Positions 23,586 through 33,319 of a stretch of 64,000 nucleotides of DNA are shown here, in pieces. Source of the stretch: Saccharibacillus sp. CPCC 101409 (lineage in GTDB: Bacteria; Bacillota; Bacilli; Paenibacillales; Paenibacillaceae); assembly GCF_030518235.1 (NCBI RefSeq), contig NZ_JAULSA010000018.1:1-64000 (forward strand), read 5' to 3'. The notes below the pieces were generated by a model. It was given only the letters and a program-made list of their open reading frames with translations. It did no database searches and was not told where the DNA came from. Position 1 is the first letter of the stretch. The number at the start of each line of letters is the position of its first letter. Both the position numbers and the translations under genes were made by a program.

Positions 23586-24410
23586 ATGAGCGACACGCAA
23601 TCTTCGGAACAATTTCTCGTAGCTCTGGTCACGGGCGGAGCCAAAGGGGTGGGACTGGGCATCTCGCATGTACTGGCCCAAAAAGGCTACCGCATCGCGC
23701 TGACTTATCATTCGAGCTCGGACGACATGAAGACGATGACGCGGGAACTGAAGCATATCTACGGAGCGGAGCCGTTCGCGATCCAGAGCGACCTGAAGCA
23801 GCCCGGCGAACCGCAAAAAGTCGTCGACGCCGTGCTGGAGCACTTCGGCCGGATCGATCTGGTCGTCAACAACGCGGGAGAAGGCATGTACTCGGAATTG
23901 ACCGAGCTCGATGAAGAAGACCTGAACGGGATGGTCGCGCTGGATTATACGGCGCCCATCCTCGTATCGAAGTACGCGGTCCGGTCGATGATCGAACGCG
24001 AGATCAAAGGAAGCGTGCATTTCATCACGTCTTCGCGCGGCGAGAGAGCTTATCCGGGCGACAGCATCTACGGCGGCATGAAAGCCGCGCTGATCCGCTC
24101 CTGCGGCTCGCTGGCGCTGGAATGGGCGCCGCACGGCATTCGCACCAACTGTGTCGCGCCCGGCGCGACGGTCAACAACCTGGACCAGAACGCGCACGAG
24201 GAGCCGCTCGGCCGCAAGATTCCGCTGGGCCGGCTCGGCACGCCGTCCGATATCGGGGAAGCGATCGCCTGGCTCGCTTCGGATAAAGCGTCGTATATTA
24301 CCGGCATCAATCTGCGCATCGACGGCGGCCTGATCCTGCCGGGCATGCCGGAAGACACCTCGAAGGAAGCCGGTTACGGCTGGGGCTTTATGTATCCGGA
24401 GCGCAAGTAG
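23586..24410 (+). CDS. Short-chain dehydrogenase/reductase
   Basis: A 274-residue SDR oxidoreductase. Cofactor loop TGGAKGVGLGI, NNAGEG, catalytic Ser-Ser in FITSSRGERAYPG, and YGGMKAAL for Tyr-x3-Lys are present; RIDGG and a 25-residue tail end the protein. The start at 23586 follows AAAGGAGAG. The substrate is unknown. It lies just downstream of a sugar isomerase-like gene but behind a terminator, so it probably has its own promoter. Confidence 0.88.
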   Translation: MSDTQSSEQFLVALVTGGAKGVGLGISHVLAQKGYRIALTYHSSSDDMKTMTRELKHIYGAEPFAIQSDLKQPGEPQKVVDAVLEHFGRIDLVVNNAGEGMYSELTELDEEDLNGMVALDYTAPILVSKYAVRSMIEREIKGSVHFITSSRGERAYPGDSIYGGMKAALIRSCGSLALEWAPHGIRTNCVAPGATVNNLDQNAHEEPLGRKIPLGRLGTPSDIGEAIAWLASDKASYITGINLRIDGGLILPGMPEDTSKEAGYGWGFMYPERK

Positions 24411-25908
<1,498 letters not shown>

Positions 25909-25968
25909 GCCGGGTCTTGCAAACGCGGCCGGCGGTTGGCGCTGCCTCGTCACGCCGCATTTCGTTTG

Positions 25969-26000
25969 GCCGCTTTCCTTTGGGGGAAAGCGGCTTTTTT
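25969..26000 (+). terminator. Intrinsic terminator of metY
   Basis: GCCGCTTTCC/GGAAAGCGGC stem with a short T/G loop and seven T residues. Confidence 0.9.
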
Positions 26001-26057
26001 GTCGTGCTGCCAACGACGGCTTCATCGAATCTTCATTTATATAGGGATAAATTGAAC

Positions 26058-26086
26058 TTGACACAATTGATTTTGCGCAGCATAAT
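26058..26086 (+). promoter_or_regulatory. trxB: SigA promoter of trxB
   Basis: TTGACA, 17 bases, CATAAT: eleven of twelve consensus bases. Confidence 0.8.
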
Positions 26087-26096
26087 AAATACTACA

Positions 26097-26111
26097 TTGT
26101 AATCATTATAA
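26097..26111 (+). promoter_or_regulatory. trxB: PerR-like box over the trxB start site
   Basis: TTGTAATCATTATAA matches the PerR box TTATAATNATTATAA at 14 of 15 positions (one is the free N). It begins 11 bases after the -10, over the expected transcription start, where a repressor would block transcription. Fur and Zur 7-1-7 boxes fit less well. PerR is a peroxide-sensing Fur-family repressor. Confidence 0.65.
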
Positions 26112-26144
26112 ATTAGGAAACGGTTGAGAAAGAGGAGGATCTTC

Positions 26145-27107
26145 ATGTACAAATCGATCATTATCGGAACCGGCCCGGCCGGACTCACCGCCGCTATCTA
26201 TCTGGCGCGCGCCAATATGAGCCCGCTCGTTATCGAGGGGCCGCAGCCGGGCGGGCAGCTGACGACCACGACCGAAGTCGAGAACTTCCCGGGCTTCCCG
26301 GACGGCATCATGGGCCCCGAGCTGATGGACAATATGCGCAAGCAGGCCGAACGCTTCGGCGCGGAATTCCGCACCGGCTGGGTCGAGAATGTCGACCTGT
26401 CGGAACGTCCTTTTAAACTGACCGTGGACGGCATGGGGCAGCTCGTGACCGAGACGCTGATCCTGTCGACCGGCGCAAGCGCCAAATACCTCGGCATTCC
26501 CGGCGAAGAAGAAAATGTCGGCATGGGCGTAAGCACCTGCGCCACCTGCGACGGATTCTTTTTCCGCGGCAAAGAAATCGTCGTGGTTGGCGGCGGCGAC
26601 TCGGCGCTCGAAGAAGCGAACTTCCTGAGCCGCTTCGGCACGAAGGTCACGCTGGTGCACCGCAGATCGGAACTGCGCGCCTCGAAGATCATGCAGGAGC
26701 GCACGCGCCAGAACCCGAAAGTCGAATGGGCGCTGGACCGCACGCCGCTCGAAGTCGTCAAAGGCGTCAACGGCCTGCAGGGGCTGAAAGTGCGCAACAA
26801 CGCAACGGGAGAAACGGAAATGATCGAAGCCAGCGGCGTGTTCGTGGCGATCGGCCACCATCCGAACACCGGCTTCCTGAACGGACAGGTAACGACCGAC
26901 GAGAACGGCTACATCGTCGTCACGCCGGGCACGAGCGAAACGAATATTCCGGGCGTATTCGCCTGCGGCGATGTGCAGGATACGCGCTATCGCCAGGCGA
27001 TCACGGCTGCGGGCAGCGGCTGCGCGGCGGCCATGGACTGCGAACGGTTTATCGAAAGCCTGGAATTCGCCGAAGCGGCCGCGGAAAAAGCGGAAGCGGT
27101 TCTGTAA
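26145..27107 (+). CDS. trxB: Thioredoxin reductase
   Basis: A 320-residue NADPH-dependent flavoprotein that reduces thioredoxin. FAD site IIGTGPAGLTAAIYLAR, redox pair C132/C135 in STCATCDGFFF, NADPH site VVGGGDSALEEA and the FAD-binding end GVFACGDVQD. A TTG at 26124 opens the frame, but GAGGAGG at 26132-26138 and homology set the start at the ATG 26145. A consensus promoter and a PerR-like box precede it, so peroxide-inducible expression is predicted. A glutaredoxin gene follows with its own promoter. Confidence 0.97.
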   Translation: MYKSIIIGTGPAGLTAAIYLARANMSPLVIEGPQPGGQLTTTTEVENFPGFPDGIMGPELMDNMRKQAERFGAEFRTGWVENVDLSERPFKLTVDGMGQLVTETLILSTGASAKYLGIPGEEENVGMGVSTCATCDGFFFRGKEIVVVGGGDSALEEANFLSRFGTKVTLVHRRSELRASKIMQERTRQNPKVEWALDRTPLEVVKGVNGLQGLKVRNNATGETEMIEASGVFVAIGHHPNTGFLNGQVTTDENGYIVVTPGTSETNIPGVFACGDVQDTRYRQAITAAGSGCAAAMDCERFIESLEFAEAAAEKAEAVL

Positions 27108-27235
27108 AAAGAAAAGCGGGCGGCGCAGCGCAAACCGTCGAAAATGGCGAAACGGCGCGAACGGCCGAATCCGGCAAATTCGGCCGCACAAACGGCCGCC
27201 GCGTCTTTTTCGTCACATTTTATCCCGCTTAACAT

Positions 27236-27264
27236 TTGGTATTGCGCTTCAATCGCGTTATAAT
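27236..27264 (+). promoter_or_regulatory. SigA promoter of the glutaredoxin gene
   Basis: TTGGTA, 17 bases, TATAAT. A weak CGGCCG dyad (27180-27197) just upstream may end trxB transcripts. Confidence 0.6.
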
Positions 27265-27310
27265 AAAGAAAGCTGGTTTCAAAAACATATCGAGAAGGTG
27301 GAGAGAACCC

Positions 27311-27541
27311 ATGGCAAACGCAATCGTATACACAAGCACCAACTGCCCGCACTGCAAGCAGGTCAAGACTTACCTGGACGGGAAAGGCGTATCTTACGAA
27401 GAACGCAACATCGAGCAGAGCGACGATTTCGCTCAGCAGGTTTGGGATATGGGGCTGCGCGCCGTGCCGGTTACGGTTATCGGCGAAGCCAAGATCGTGG
27501 GCATGAACAAACTTCAGCTGGAAAAAGCGCTTAAAGCGTAA
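27311..27541 (+). CDS. Glutaredoxin-like thiol-disulfide protein
   Basis: A 76-residue glutaredoxin-fold protein with active site STNCPHCKQVK and the cis-proline segment RAVPVTVIG. The short length and the CPHC site fit NrdH/YtnI-type redoxins that take electrons from thioredoxin reductase, and trxB is directly upstream. The start 27311 follows GAAGGTGGAG. Likely substrates are ribonucleotide reductase or other disulfides; this is inferred. Confidence 0.88.
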   Translation: MANAIVYTSTNCPHCKQVKTYLDGKGVSYEERNIEQSDDFAQQVWDMGLRAVPVTVIGEAKIVGMNKLQLEKALKA

Positions 27542-27590
27542 ATCCGGCTTGAAGCGGCCGGCCGATTCGCTTGGCGGGCCGACGGAAAAA

Positions 27591-27633
27591 AGGACTTCTT
27601 TTCGCCTTCGGGCGGAAAAGAAGTCCTTTTTTT
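27591..27633. terminator. Bidirectional terminator between the redoxin gene and xylR
   Basis: A 16-bp stem AGGACTTCTTTTCGCC (27591-27606) closed by a TTCG loop, with an A-run before and a T-run after, serving the convergent glutaredoxin and xylR genes. Confidence 0.9.
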
Positions 27634-27707
27634 GCCGGGCCGGCCGCCGCGCTGCGCGGAAGCGGGCGACGGCAAACCGACCGCGCCGATCGGGCCGGCC
27701 GCGCCGT

Positions 27708-28889
27708 TTACAGCGAGACCCGGACCCGCCCCAGAAACTGCGACACCGCCAGATGCGCCGCGCCGATCACGGCCGAACGGCTGCCCAGTTCGGAGAAAGA
27801 CACCGCAAGTTCGCGCCGGTGATAAGGCAGCGCCCGCTCCGCGATCGTCCGCAGCATGGCCGGCTCGATCCATTCTTTGGCTTCGGTCAGCGGTCCGCCC
27901 ACGACGATCTTCTCCGGGTTGAAGCCGTTGACCAGATTCGTCACGCCGATGCCGAGCCGCCGCCCGATCTCGTCGTACAGCGCCAGCGCGCCGGCATGGC
28001 CGCTTCGCGCGTATTCGACCAGCTCCGGCGTGGTCTGCGCCGGCAGAGCGCCGCTGCCGCCTGCGGATTCTTCCGACGCATACGCGTAAGCGCGTTCCGA
28101 CGCGTACAGCTCCCAGCAGCCCCGGCTGCCGCAGCTGCACAGCCGTCCGTCGCTTTCGATCGACATGTGGCCGGTCTCGCCGGCGTAGCCCCAGGCGCCT
28201 TTGTACAGCTGTCCGTCGATAATCATGCCGGAGCCGAGGCCCATCCCGGCGCTGACGTACACCAGATGCCGCACATGCCGGCCCGCGCCGTATTCGCGCT
28301 CGCCCGCCGCGCCGGCGTTCGCTTCGTTGTCCACGACGACCGGCGCGCCGAACTCGGCTTCCAGCCGCGTTTTCAGGTCGACGCCTTCCCAGCCCAGGTT
28401 GGGCGCATACAAGACGACGCCGGAGTCGTCCGCCATGCCCGGCACGCCGATGCCGAGGCCGACCAGCCCGTGCGGCGATTCCGGCACCGCGTCCAGCAGC
28501 GGCCGCACCGCTTCGCGGATCTTGCCAAACACCGCCTCCGGATCGGTTCCTTCGAGCGCCGCGCCGCTTTCGAGCAGGATGCGTCCGCGCAGATCGGTCA
28601 GCGCCGCTTTGACGCTCGTGACGCCCAGTTCGATCCCGACCGAACTGCCCGCCGCCCCGTTGAACAGCAGCATCAGCGGCTTGCGCCCGCCGCTCGATTC
28701 CCCCGGCCCCGTTTCTTCGACCAGGCTTTGTTCCAGCAGCTCAAACGTCAGATTGGACACCGTCGCTTTATTGAGCCCGGTCCTTTCCGACACATCCGTC
28801 CTCGACAGCGGCCCCTGCCGGCGGATCGTATCCAGCACGATCGACTTGTTCAACTTCTTGACAAGGGCCTGATCCCCGGTCACTCTCAT
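27708..28889 (-). CDS. xylR: ROK-family xylose repressor
   Basis: A 393-residue ROK repressor: an N-terminal winged helix (LSRTDVSERTGLNKATVSNL) followed by the sugar-kinase-like ROK domain with the zinc motif GHMSIESDGRLCSCGSRGCWE split across residues near 260. The frame reaches back to 28931, but GGAGG eight bases before the ATG at 28889 marks the start. Divergent from xylA, it should repress xylAB and release on xylose binding. An 877-bp repeat-rich region separates the two genes, much longer than the usual xylR-xylA gap. Confidence 0.9.
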   Translation of the reverse strand: MRVTGDQALVKKLNKSIVLDTIRRQGPLSRTDVSERTGLNKATVSNLTFELLEQSLVEETGPGESSGGRKPLMLLFNGAAGSSVGIELGVTSVKAALTDLRGRILLESGAALEGTDPEAVFGKIREAVRPLLDAVPESPHGLVGLGIGVPGMADDSGVVLYAPNLGWEGVDLKTRLEAEFGAPVVVDNEANAGAAGEREYGAGRHVRHLVYVSAGMGLGSGMIIDGQLYKGAWGYAGETGHMSIESDGRLCSCGSRGCWELYASERAYAYASEESAGGSGALPAQTTPELVEYARSGHAGALALYDEIGRRLGIGVTNLVNGFNPEKIVVGGPLTEAKEWIEPAMLRTIAERALPYHRRELAVSFSELGSRSAVIGAAHLAVSQFLGRVRVSL

Positions 28890-29186
28890 CCTCGATTCCT
28901 CCATCCGTGCTCCGAACATTCTCTCTATCATAAGCCAACTTGCCCGGGAAAAGAAGACATCATGCTTGGCTTTAAGCAGCGGGCGAGCCGCTGTGTAAAC
29001 GCCCGGTTTGCAGAACAGCCGTAAAAAGCCGTGTAGAAAATTCGTTCACGTATGCTTCCAAGGTGACTTTCTCCGAAAGTGTTTAGCTATCGAGAAGCGG
29101 GTTTACGCCAAACAACTCGTACACTCGATTCGAATTAAACAAGAGGGAAGAAACCGAAAAACAAATCAAGTATCAAGTCGAATCCC
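28890..29186. other. xylR-proximal part of the xylR-xylA intergenic region
   Basis: About 300 bp without a convincing gene. It must hold the xylR promoter on the minus strand, but no clear -35/-10 pair was found. AT content rises towards 29140, where the 26-bp repeats begin. A 68-codon open frame at 29008-29214 has no ribosome site and runs into the repeats. Confidence 0.4.
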
Positions 29187-29373
29187 AAATAAGCGTCTAT
29201 ATACACTTATTTAAGCTGAATCTTGCTTTTCTGAGCAAATAACTGCGCCCGTACATCTATTTCGAGCTTTTACACGCCTATTTGCTCTTTTACGCCTAAA
29301 TAGTTGTACCTGCGCCGCTATTTCAAGAAACAGGAGCGTTCCGCCCGAAATAAGTGTACCTGTGCTTTTATTT
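29187..29373 (+). repeat. 26-bp palindrome-ended repeats upstream of xylA
   Basis: Four clear units of exactly 26 bases at 29187-29212, 29237-29262, 29298-29323 and 29348-29373, each AAATA...TATTT, with a fifth partial half-unit ending at 29283. The last two share AAATA-x-x-TGTACCTG. Start-to-start steps are 50, 61 and 50 bp. The same unit and step occur at 618-693. Unit interiors vary, unlike CRISPR repeats, and no cas genes are present. Confidence 0.75.
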
Positions 29374-29640
29374 TCTGTTTTGAACCGGACCGGCCTTTCT
29401 CGGCAGAGAAAGCCGTATCCCGCGATCCTGCGCCGGGAAGTTCCCCCGGTGCAGGGAGCCCCAAGCCCTTCCCGCGTCCCGAGATACGAGGGACGCCGCC
29501 CCGCACCAACCCTCCGGCGAGATGTTTTCGGCAGAAGCGACCTTTGGCTTTCCGAAGGAAAACAACCCGAGCGCCTGGCGAAAACATCGAGCTCCGCCAA
29601 CCCCGAGCGCCTGGCGAAAATATCGAGCAAGCGCTTTCTA
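29374..29640. other. Non-coding stretch with a 27-bp direct repeat
   Basis: GC-rich region with stop-free frames on both strands that look like chance. It contains two copies of a 27-base word beginning CCCGAGCGCCTGGCGAAAA and ending ATCGAGC, at 29566-29592 and 29602-29628 (one base differs, 36-bp step). No product is supported. Confidence 0.5.
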
Positions 29641-29678
29641 TTTTGTATTTTAACCCGGAAAAACTTTTAGCGAAAGAC

Positions 29679-29703
29679 TTAGTTTACCCGATAGACAAAG
29701 TTT
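29679..29703 (+). promoter_or_regulatory. xylA: Candidate XylR operator
   Basis: TTAGTTTACCC then GACAAAGTTT: an imperfect dyad resembling the Bacillus XylR site (TTAGTTTGTTT...AACAAACTAA). It overlaps the -35 of the xylA promoter. The left half-site is strong, the right half weaker. Confidence 0.5.
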
Positions 29704-29720
29704 TTCCGATGTGCTAGGAT
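29692..29720 (+). promoter_or_regulatory. xylA: SigA promoter of xylA
   Basis: TAGACA, 17 bases, TAGGAT. The start site would fall near 29727, 40 bases before the ATG. Confidence 0.6.
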
Positions 29721-29725
29721 AGCGA

Positions 29726-29739
29726 TGTAAACGATTTCT
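29726..29739 (+). promoter_or_regulatory. xylA: CcpA cre site at the xylA start point
   Basis: TGTAAACGATTTCT matches TGWAANCGNTNWCA at 13 of 14 positions and sits at the predicted transcription start, the usual place for CcpA repression of xyl genes. Confidence 0.7.
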
Positions 29740-29766
29740 GCGAAATAACGAGGAGGCATTTCTTAC

Positions 29767-31080
29767 ATGGCTTATTTTGAAAATGTCGGTAAAGTGGCTT
29801 ACGAAGGCAGTCAGTCGCAAAACCCATTCGCTTTTAAATTCTACAACGCGGACGAAGTGGTCGCGGGCAAGAAAATGTCCGAGCACCTGAAGTTCTCGAT
29901 GGCTTACTGGCACACGCTGACGGCGGAAGGCGGCGATCCGTTCGGCGCAACGACGGCGATTCGCCCTTGGCATTCGTACAGCGGTATCGACCTGGCGAAA
30001 GCCCGCGTCGAAGCCGGCTTCGAGTTCATGGACAAAATGGGACTGGAGTACTTCTGTTTCCACGATATCGACATCACGCCTGAAGGATCGACGCTCAAAG
30101 AGTTTTTCGCGAACATCGACACGATCGTCGACCTGATTGAATCGAACATGAAATCCAGCGGCAAAAAACTGCTCTGGAACACGGCCAACATGTTCACGAA
30201 TCCGCGCTTCGTGCACGGCGCCGCTTCCACCAACAATGCGGACGTGTACGCTCACGCAGCAGCTCAAATCAAAAAAGGTCTCGAAGTCGGCAAACGCCTC
30301 GGCGGCGAAAACTACGTATTCTGGGGCGGACGCGAAGGCTACATGTCCCTGCTGAACACGGATATGAAGCTGGAGCAGGACAATATCGCCCGCATGTTCC
30401 ACATGGCGGCCGACTACGCGAAGGAAATCGGCTACGACGCCCAGTTCCTGATCGAACCGAAACCGAAAGAGCCGACCAAACACCAGTACGACTTCGACGC
30501 GGCTACAACGATCGCATTCCTGCAAAAATACGATCTCGACAAGCTGTTCAAGCTCAACCTGGAAGCCAACCACGCGACGCTGGCCGGCCACACGTTCGAC
30601 CACGAACTGCGCGTAGCCCGCATCAACGGCATGTTGGGATCGCTCGACGCCAACCAGGGCGATATGCTGCTGGGCTGGGACACCGACGAATTCCCGGTTA
30701 ATATCTACGACGCGACGCTGACGCTGTACGAAGTGCTGAAGAACGACGGCCTGGGCAAAGGCGGCATCAACTTCGACGCCAAAGTCCGCCGCGACTCTTT
30801 CGAAGCCGACGACCTGTTCCTGGCGCACATCGCCGGTATGGACACGTACGCCAAAGGCCTCAAAGTCGCAGCCAAGCTGATCGAAGACCGCGCGTTCGAC
30901 AAAGTCATCGAAGAACGCTACAGCAGCTTCTCCGAAGGCATCGGCGCCGATATCATAGCCGGCAAAACGACCCTGTCTTCCCTGGCCGAGTACGCCCTGA
31001 ACAACGAGAACCCGCGCCCGAACAAATCCGGCCGCCAGGAACTTCTCCAATCCGTACTCAACCAGTATATTTATGGTTAG
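29767..31080 (+). CDS. xylA: Xylose isomerase
   Basis: A 437-residue class II xylose isomerase converting D-xylose to D-xylulose. Catalytic H99 in [13 protein letters not shown], metal-site motifs [33 protein letters not shown] and WDTDEFP are intact. AGGAGG lies 10 bases before the ATG. Its substrate could come from the GH43 xylosidase encoded at 10.4-11.9 kb. Expression is predicted to be XylR-repressed and CcpA-repressed. A terminator lies between it and xylB. Confidence 0.98.
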   Translation: MAYFENVGKVAYEGSQSQNPFAFKFYNADEVVAGKKMSEHLKFSMAYWHTLTAEGGDPFGATTAIRPWHSYSGIDLAKARVEAGFEFMDKMGLEYFCFHDIDITPEGSTLKEFFANIDTIVDLIESNMKSSGKKLLWNTANMFTNPRFVHGAASTNNADVYAHAAAQIKKGLEVGKRLGGENYVFWGGREGYMSLLNTDMKLEQDNIARMFHMAADYAKEIGYDAQFLIEPKPKEPTKHQYDFDAATTIAFLQKYDLDKLFKLNLEANHATLAGHTFDHELRVARINGMLGSLDANQGDMLLGWDTDEFPVNIYDATLTLYEVLKNDGLGKGGINFDAKVRRDSFEADDLFLAHIAGMDTYAKGLKVAAKLIEDRAFDKVIEERYSSFSEGIGADIIAGKTTLSSLAEYALNNENPRPNKSGRQELLQSVLNQYIYG

Positions 31081-31236
31081 GAGCAAAATTTGCGGACCCC
31101 TACGGGCACGTAAATTGTAGTCTCCCGCGCTGAGCGATAAGTTTTAAGGAGCAAAATTTGTGGATTCCCGGAGCAAGATTTGCATATCCCTCCGGGCTTA
31201 GCAAATCGCAGTCTCCCGCGCCAAGCGACGTTCTTT
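31079..31236 (+). repeat. Hairpin-forming direct repeat after xylA
   Basis: Two diverged units of about 67 bp (31079-31145 and 31169-31236) with a partial copy between (31146-31169). Each starts GGAGCAA(A/G)ATTTG, has CCC...GGG in the middle and ends with TCTCCCGCGC then AAGCGA or GAGCGA. In unit 2, GGAGCAAGATTTGC pairs with GCAAATCGCAGTCTCC. The first unit overlaps the xylA stop codon. Non-coding. Confidence 0.65.
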
Positions 31237-31274
31237 CCAAGTCCGTTGCGCTTGCCATAGGCCAAGCGCAATCA

Positions 31275-31301
31275 TAAAAAAAGCCGGCTCTTCCAGCCGG
31301 C
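31275..31301 (-). terminator. Orphan minus-oriented terminator hairpin
   Basis: On the minus strand AGCCGGC-TGGAAG-AGCCGGC-like stem followed by seven T residues. No minus-strand gene lies to its right in this intergenic space, so its role is unclear; it would stop antisense transcription towards xylA. Confidence 0.55.
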
Positions 31302-31379
31302 CACACCGCCCACAACACCGGCGGCGTCAGGGTTTCAACAAACATACAGAATCGCACAAGCGATCATCGCATGATAATC

Positions 31380-31425
31380 GGACGGCTTCCCGCAAGCTCC
31401 CTTCGGGGAGGGGAGCCGTCCTTTT
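31380..31425 (+). terminator. Intrinsic terminator of xylA
   Basis: GGACGGCTTCCC with GGGGAGCCGTCC and TTTT. It is followed by a 16-bp tandem repeat (TTCAAGCT-R-TTCACGC at 31434-31449 and 31450-31465). Partial termination here would set a lower xylB level. Confidence 0.75.
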
Positions 31426-31547
31426 ACATTCTGTTCAAGCTGTTCACGCTTCAAGCTATTCACGCTGTTAACGCGGCCGCGGCCGTTTGGCCGCACGCTC
31501 CAACGCTAGTCGCAGCGCCAATATTCGCTCAACCAAGGAGGACACAC

Positions 31548-33053
31548 ATGAGTTACGTTATCGGAATCGACCTCGGCACCAGCGCCGTCAAATCGGTGCT
31601 CGTCGACAAATCCGGCAGAGTCGTCGCGGAGGAATCGGAAGCTTATCCGCTGCACCAGCCCAAGCCGGGCTACAGCGAGCAGGATGCCGAAGACTGGGTC
31701 GAGAAAACGATCCTGTCGCTGAACAAGCTGCTGCAAACGTCCGGCGCGAAGCCGGAAGAGATCGAAGGGATCAGCTTCTCCGGCCAGATGCACGGACTGG
31801 TGCTCGTCGGCGAAGACGGCCGCGCCCTGCGCCGGGCCATTCTGTGGAACGACACGCGCACCACGCCGCAGTGCCGCAGGATCGAGCAGACGCTCGGCGC
31901 GGACCTGCTGAAGATCGCGCGCAACCGCGCGCTGGAAGGCTTCACCCTGCCGAAGATCCTCTGGGTGCAGGAGCACGAGCCGGAGATCCTGGAGCGGGCC
32001 AAGCTGTTCCTGCTGCCCAAAGACTATGTGCGCCTGCGCCTGACCGGCAGCGCCGCCATGGACTACTCCGACGCGGCCGGCACGCTGCTGCTGGACGTGG
32101 CGGGCAAGCAGTGGAGCGAGCGGATCGCCGCAGCGTTCGGTCTGCCGACTTCGCTGTTCCCGCCGCTCGTCGAATCGTTCGACGACACGGGATCGCTGCT
32201 GCCGGAGATGCAGCGGAGCACGGGCCTGACGGAGAGCACGCGCGTATACGCGGGCGGAGCCGACAACGCCTGCGGCGCAATCGGCGCGGGCATCCTGGGC
32301 GAAGGCCAGACGATGTGCAGCATCGGGACGTCGGGCGTGGTCCTGTCGTACGAGACGCGCCGCGATCTGGACTTCGAAGGCAAAGTCCATTTTTTCAACC
32401 ACAGTGAAAAAGACGCGTTTTATATCATGGGCGTCACGCTTGCGGCCGGCTACAGCATGCAGTGGTTCCGCGAAACGTTCGGCGGCGGCCAATCGTTCGA
32501 AGACCTGCTTGCCGGAATCGGCGAAGTAGCGCCGGGCGCGAACGGCCTGCTGTTTACGCCGTATATCGTCGGCGAACGCACGCCGCACCCGGATTCCGAT
32601 ATCCGGGGCAGCTTTATCGGCATCGACGCGAGCCACAAGCTGCCGCATTTCGCCCGTGCCGTGATGGAAGGCATCACGTTCTCGCTGCGCGAATCGATCG
32701 ATATTCTGCGCGCGGCCGGCAAAACGGTCGATAAAGTGGTCTCGATCGGCGGCGGCGCGAAGAACAAGGAATGGCTGCAAATGCAGGCGGACGTGTTCGG
32801 CGCGGATGTGGTGAAGCTGGAAAGCGAGCAGGGGCCGGCAATGGGCGCGGCGATGCTGGCGGCGTTCGGCAGCGGCTGGTTCGAGACGCTGCAGGACTGC
32901 GCGCGCGAATTTATCCGCGCAGACAAGACGTACACGCCGGACGCGCAGCGCGCCGAAACGTACAGCAAATTGTTCGAGGTGTATCAAGACGTATACGGCC
33001 AAACGGCCGAACTGAACCGCAAACTTTCCGCGTTCCGCGGCGGCGACAACTGA
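31548..33053 (+). CDS. xylB: Xylulokinase
   Basis: A 501-residue FGGY kinase phosphorylating D-xylulose to xylulose 5-phosphate for the pentose phosphate pathway. N-terminal ATP motif GIDLGTSAVKSVLVD, the substrate region SGQMHGLVLV and the FGGY signature near the C-terminus (IGGGAKNKEWLQMQADVFG) are present. AAGGAGG is seven bases before the ATG at 31548; the open frame extends upstream through the intergenic region but without a ribosome site. It works with XylA. Confidence 0.97.
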   Translation: MSYVIGIDLGTSAVKSVLVDKSGRVVAEESEAYPLHQPKPGYSEQDAEDWVEKTILSLNKLLQTSGAKPEEIEGISFSGQMHGLVLVGEDGRALRRAILWNDTRTTPQCRRIEQTLGADLLKIARNRALEGFTLPKILWVQEHEPEILERAKLFLLPKDYVRLRLTGSAAMDYSDAAGTLLLDVAGKQWSERIAAAFGLPTSLFPPLVESFDDTGSLLPEMQRSTGLTESTRVYAGGADNACGAIGAGILGEGQTMCSIGTSGVVLSYETRRDLDFEGKVHFFNHSEKDAFYIMGVTLAAGYSMQWFRETFGGGQSFEDLLAGIGEVAPGANGLLFTPYIVGERTPHPDSDIRGSFIGIDASHKLPHFARAVMEGITFSLRESIDILRAAGKTVDKVVSIGGGAKNKEWLQMQADVFGADVVKLESEQGPAMGAAMLAAFGSGWFETLQDCAREFIRADKTYTPDAQRAETYSKLFEVYQDVYGQTAELNRKLSAFRGGDN

Positions 33054-33084
33054 GCCGCCGGGTATCCGCGCAGCCTGCCCGATG

Positions 33085-33124
33085 CAAACAGCCGTTTTCC
33101 CGTCCAAGGGAAAGCGGCTGTTTG
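33085..33124 (+). terminator. Hairpin after xylB
   Basis: CAAACAGCCGTTTTCCC with GGGAAAGCGGCTGTTTG. Strong stem, short T-run. Confidence 0.65.
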
Positions 33125-33163
33125 CCGTGCGGACGATCGAAAAAAACGCTTCAACGACACCCT

Positions 33164-33191
33164 TTGCTTTTTAGACGGCTTCGTTCATAAT
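33164..33191 (+). promoter_or_regulatory. Candidate promoter of the transglutaminase-like gene
   Basis: TTGCTT with CATAAT at a 16-base spacing, giving a leader of about 120 bases. Confidence 0.45.
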
Positions 33192-33319
33192 AAAGAGAGG
33201 GCTTTTTTGGAAAAGAGATCTGCGCCGCTCTTGCGGGAAGCAGGGCGGATGCCGATATACATAAGGGATAAAGCGGCACAAGCACAACTTTCGTCAACCG
33301 AGGGGGAGAATGCGTACTC

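Noticed and set aside
29187-29373. CRISPR array
   Set aside because: Unit and spacer lengths look suitable, but the repeats are too degenerate, one step is 61 bp and there are no cas genes.
29211-29717. Open frames of about 137-139 codons on both strands upstream of xylA
   Set aside because: They run through the 26-bp repeats and a 27-bp direct repeat, lack ribosome sites and overlap the xylA operator, so they are chance frames.
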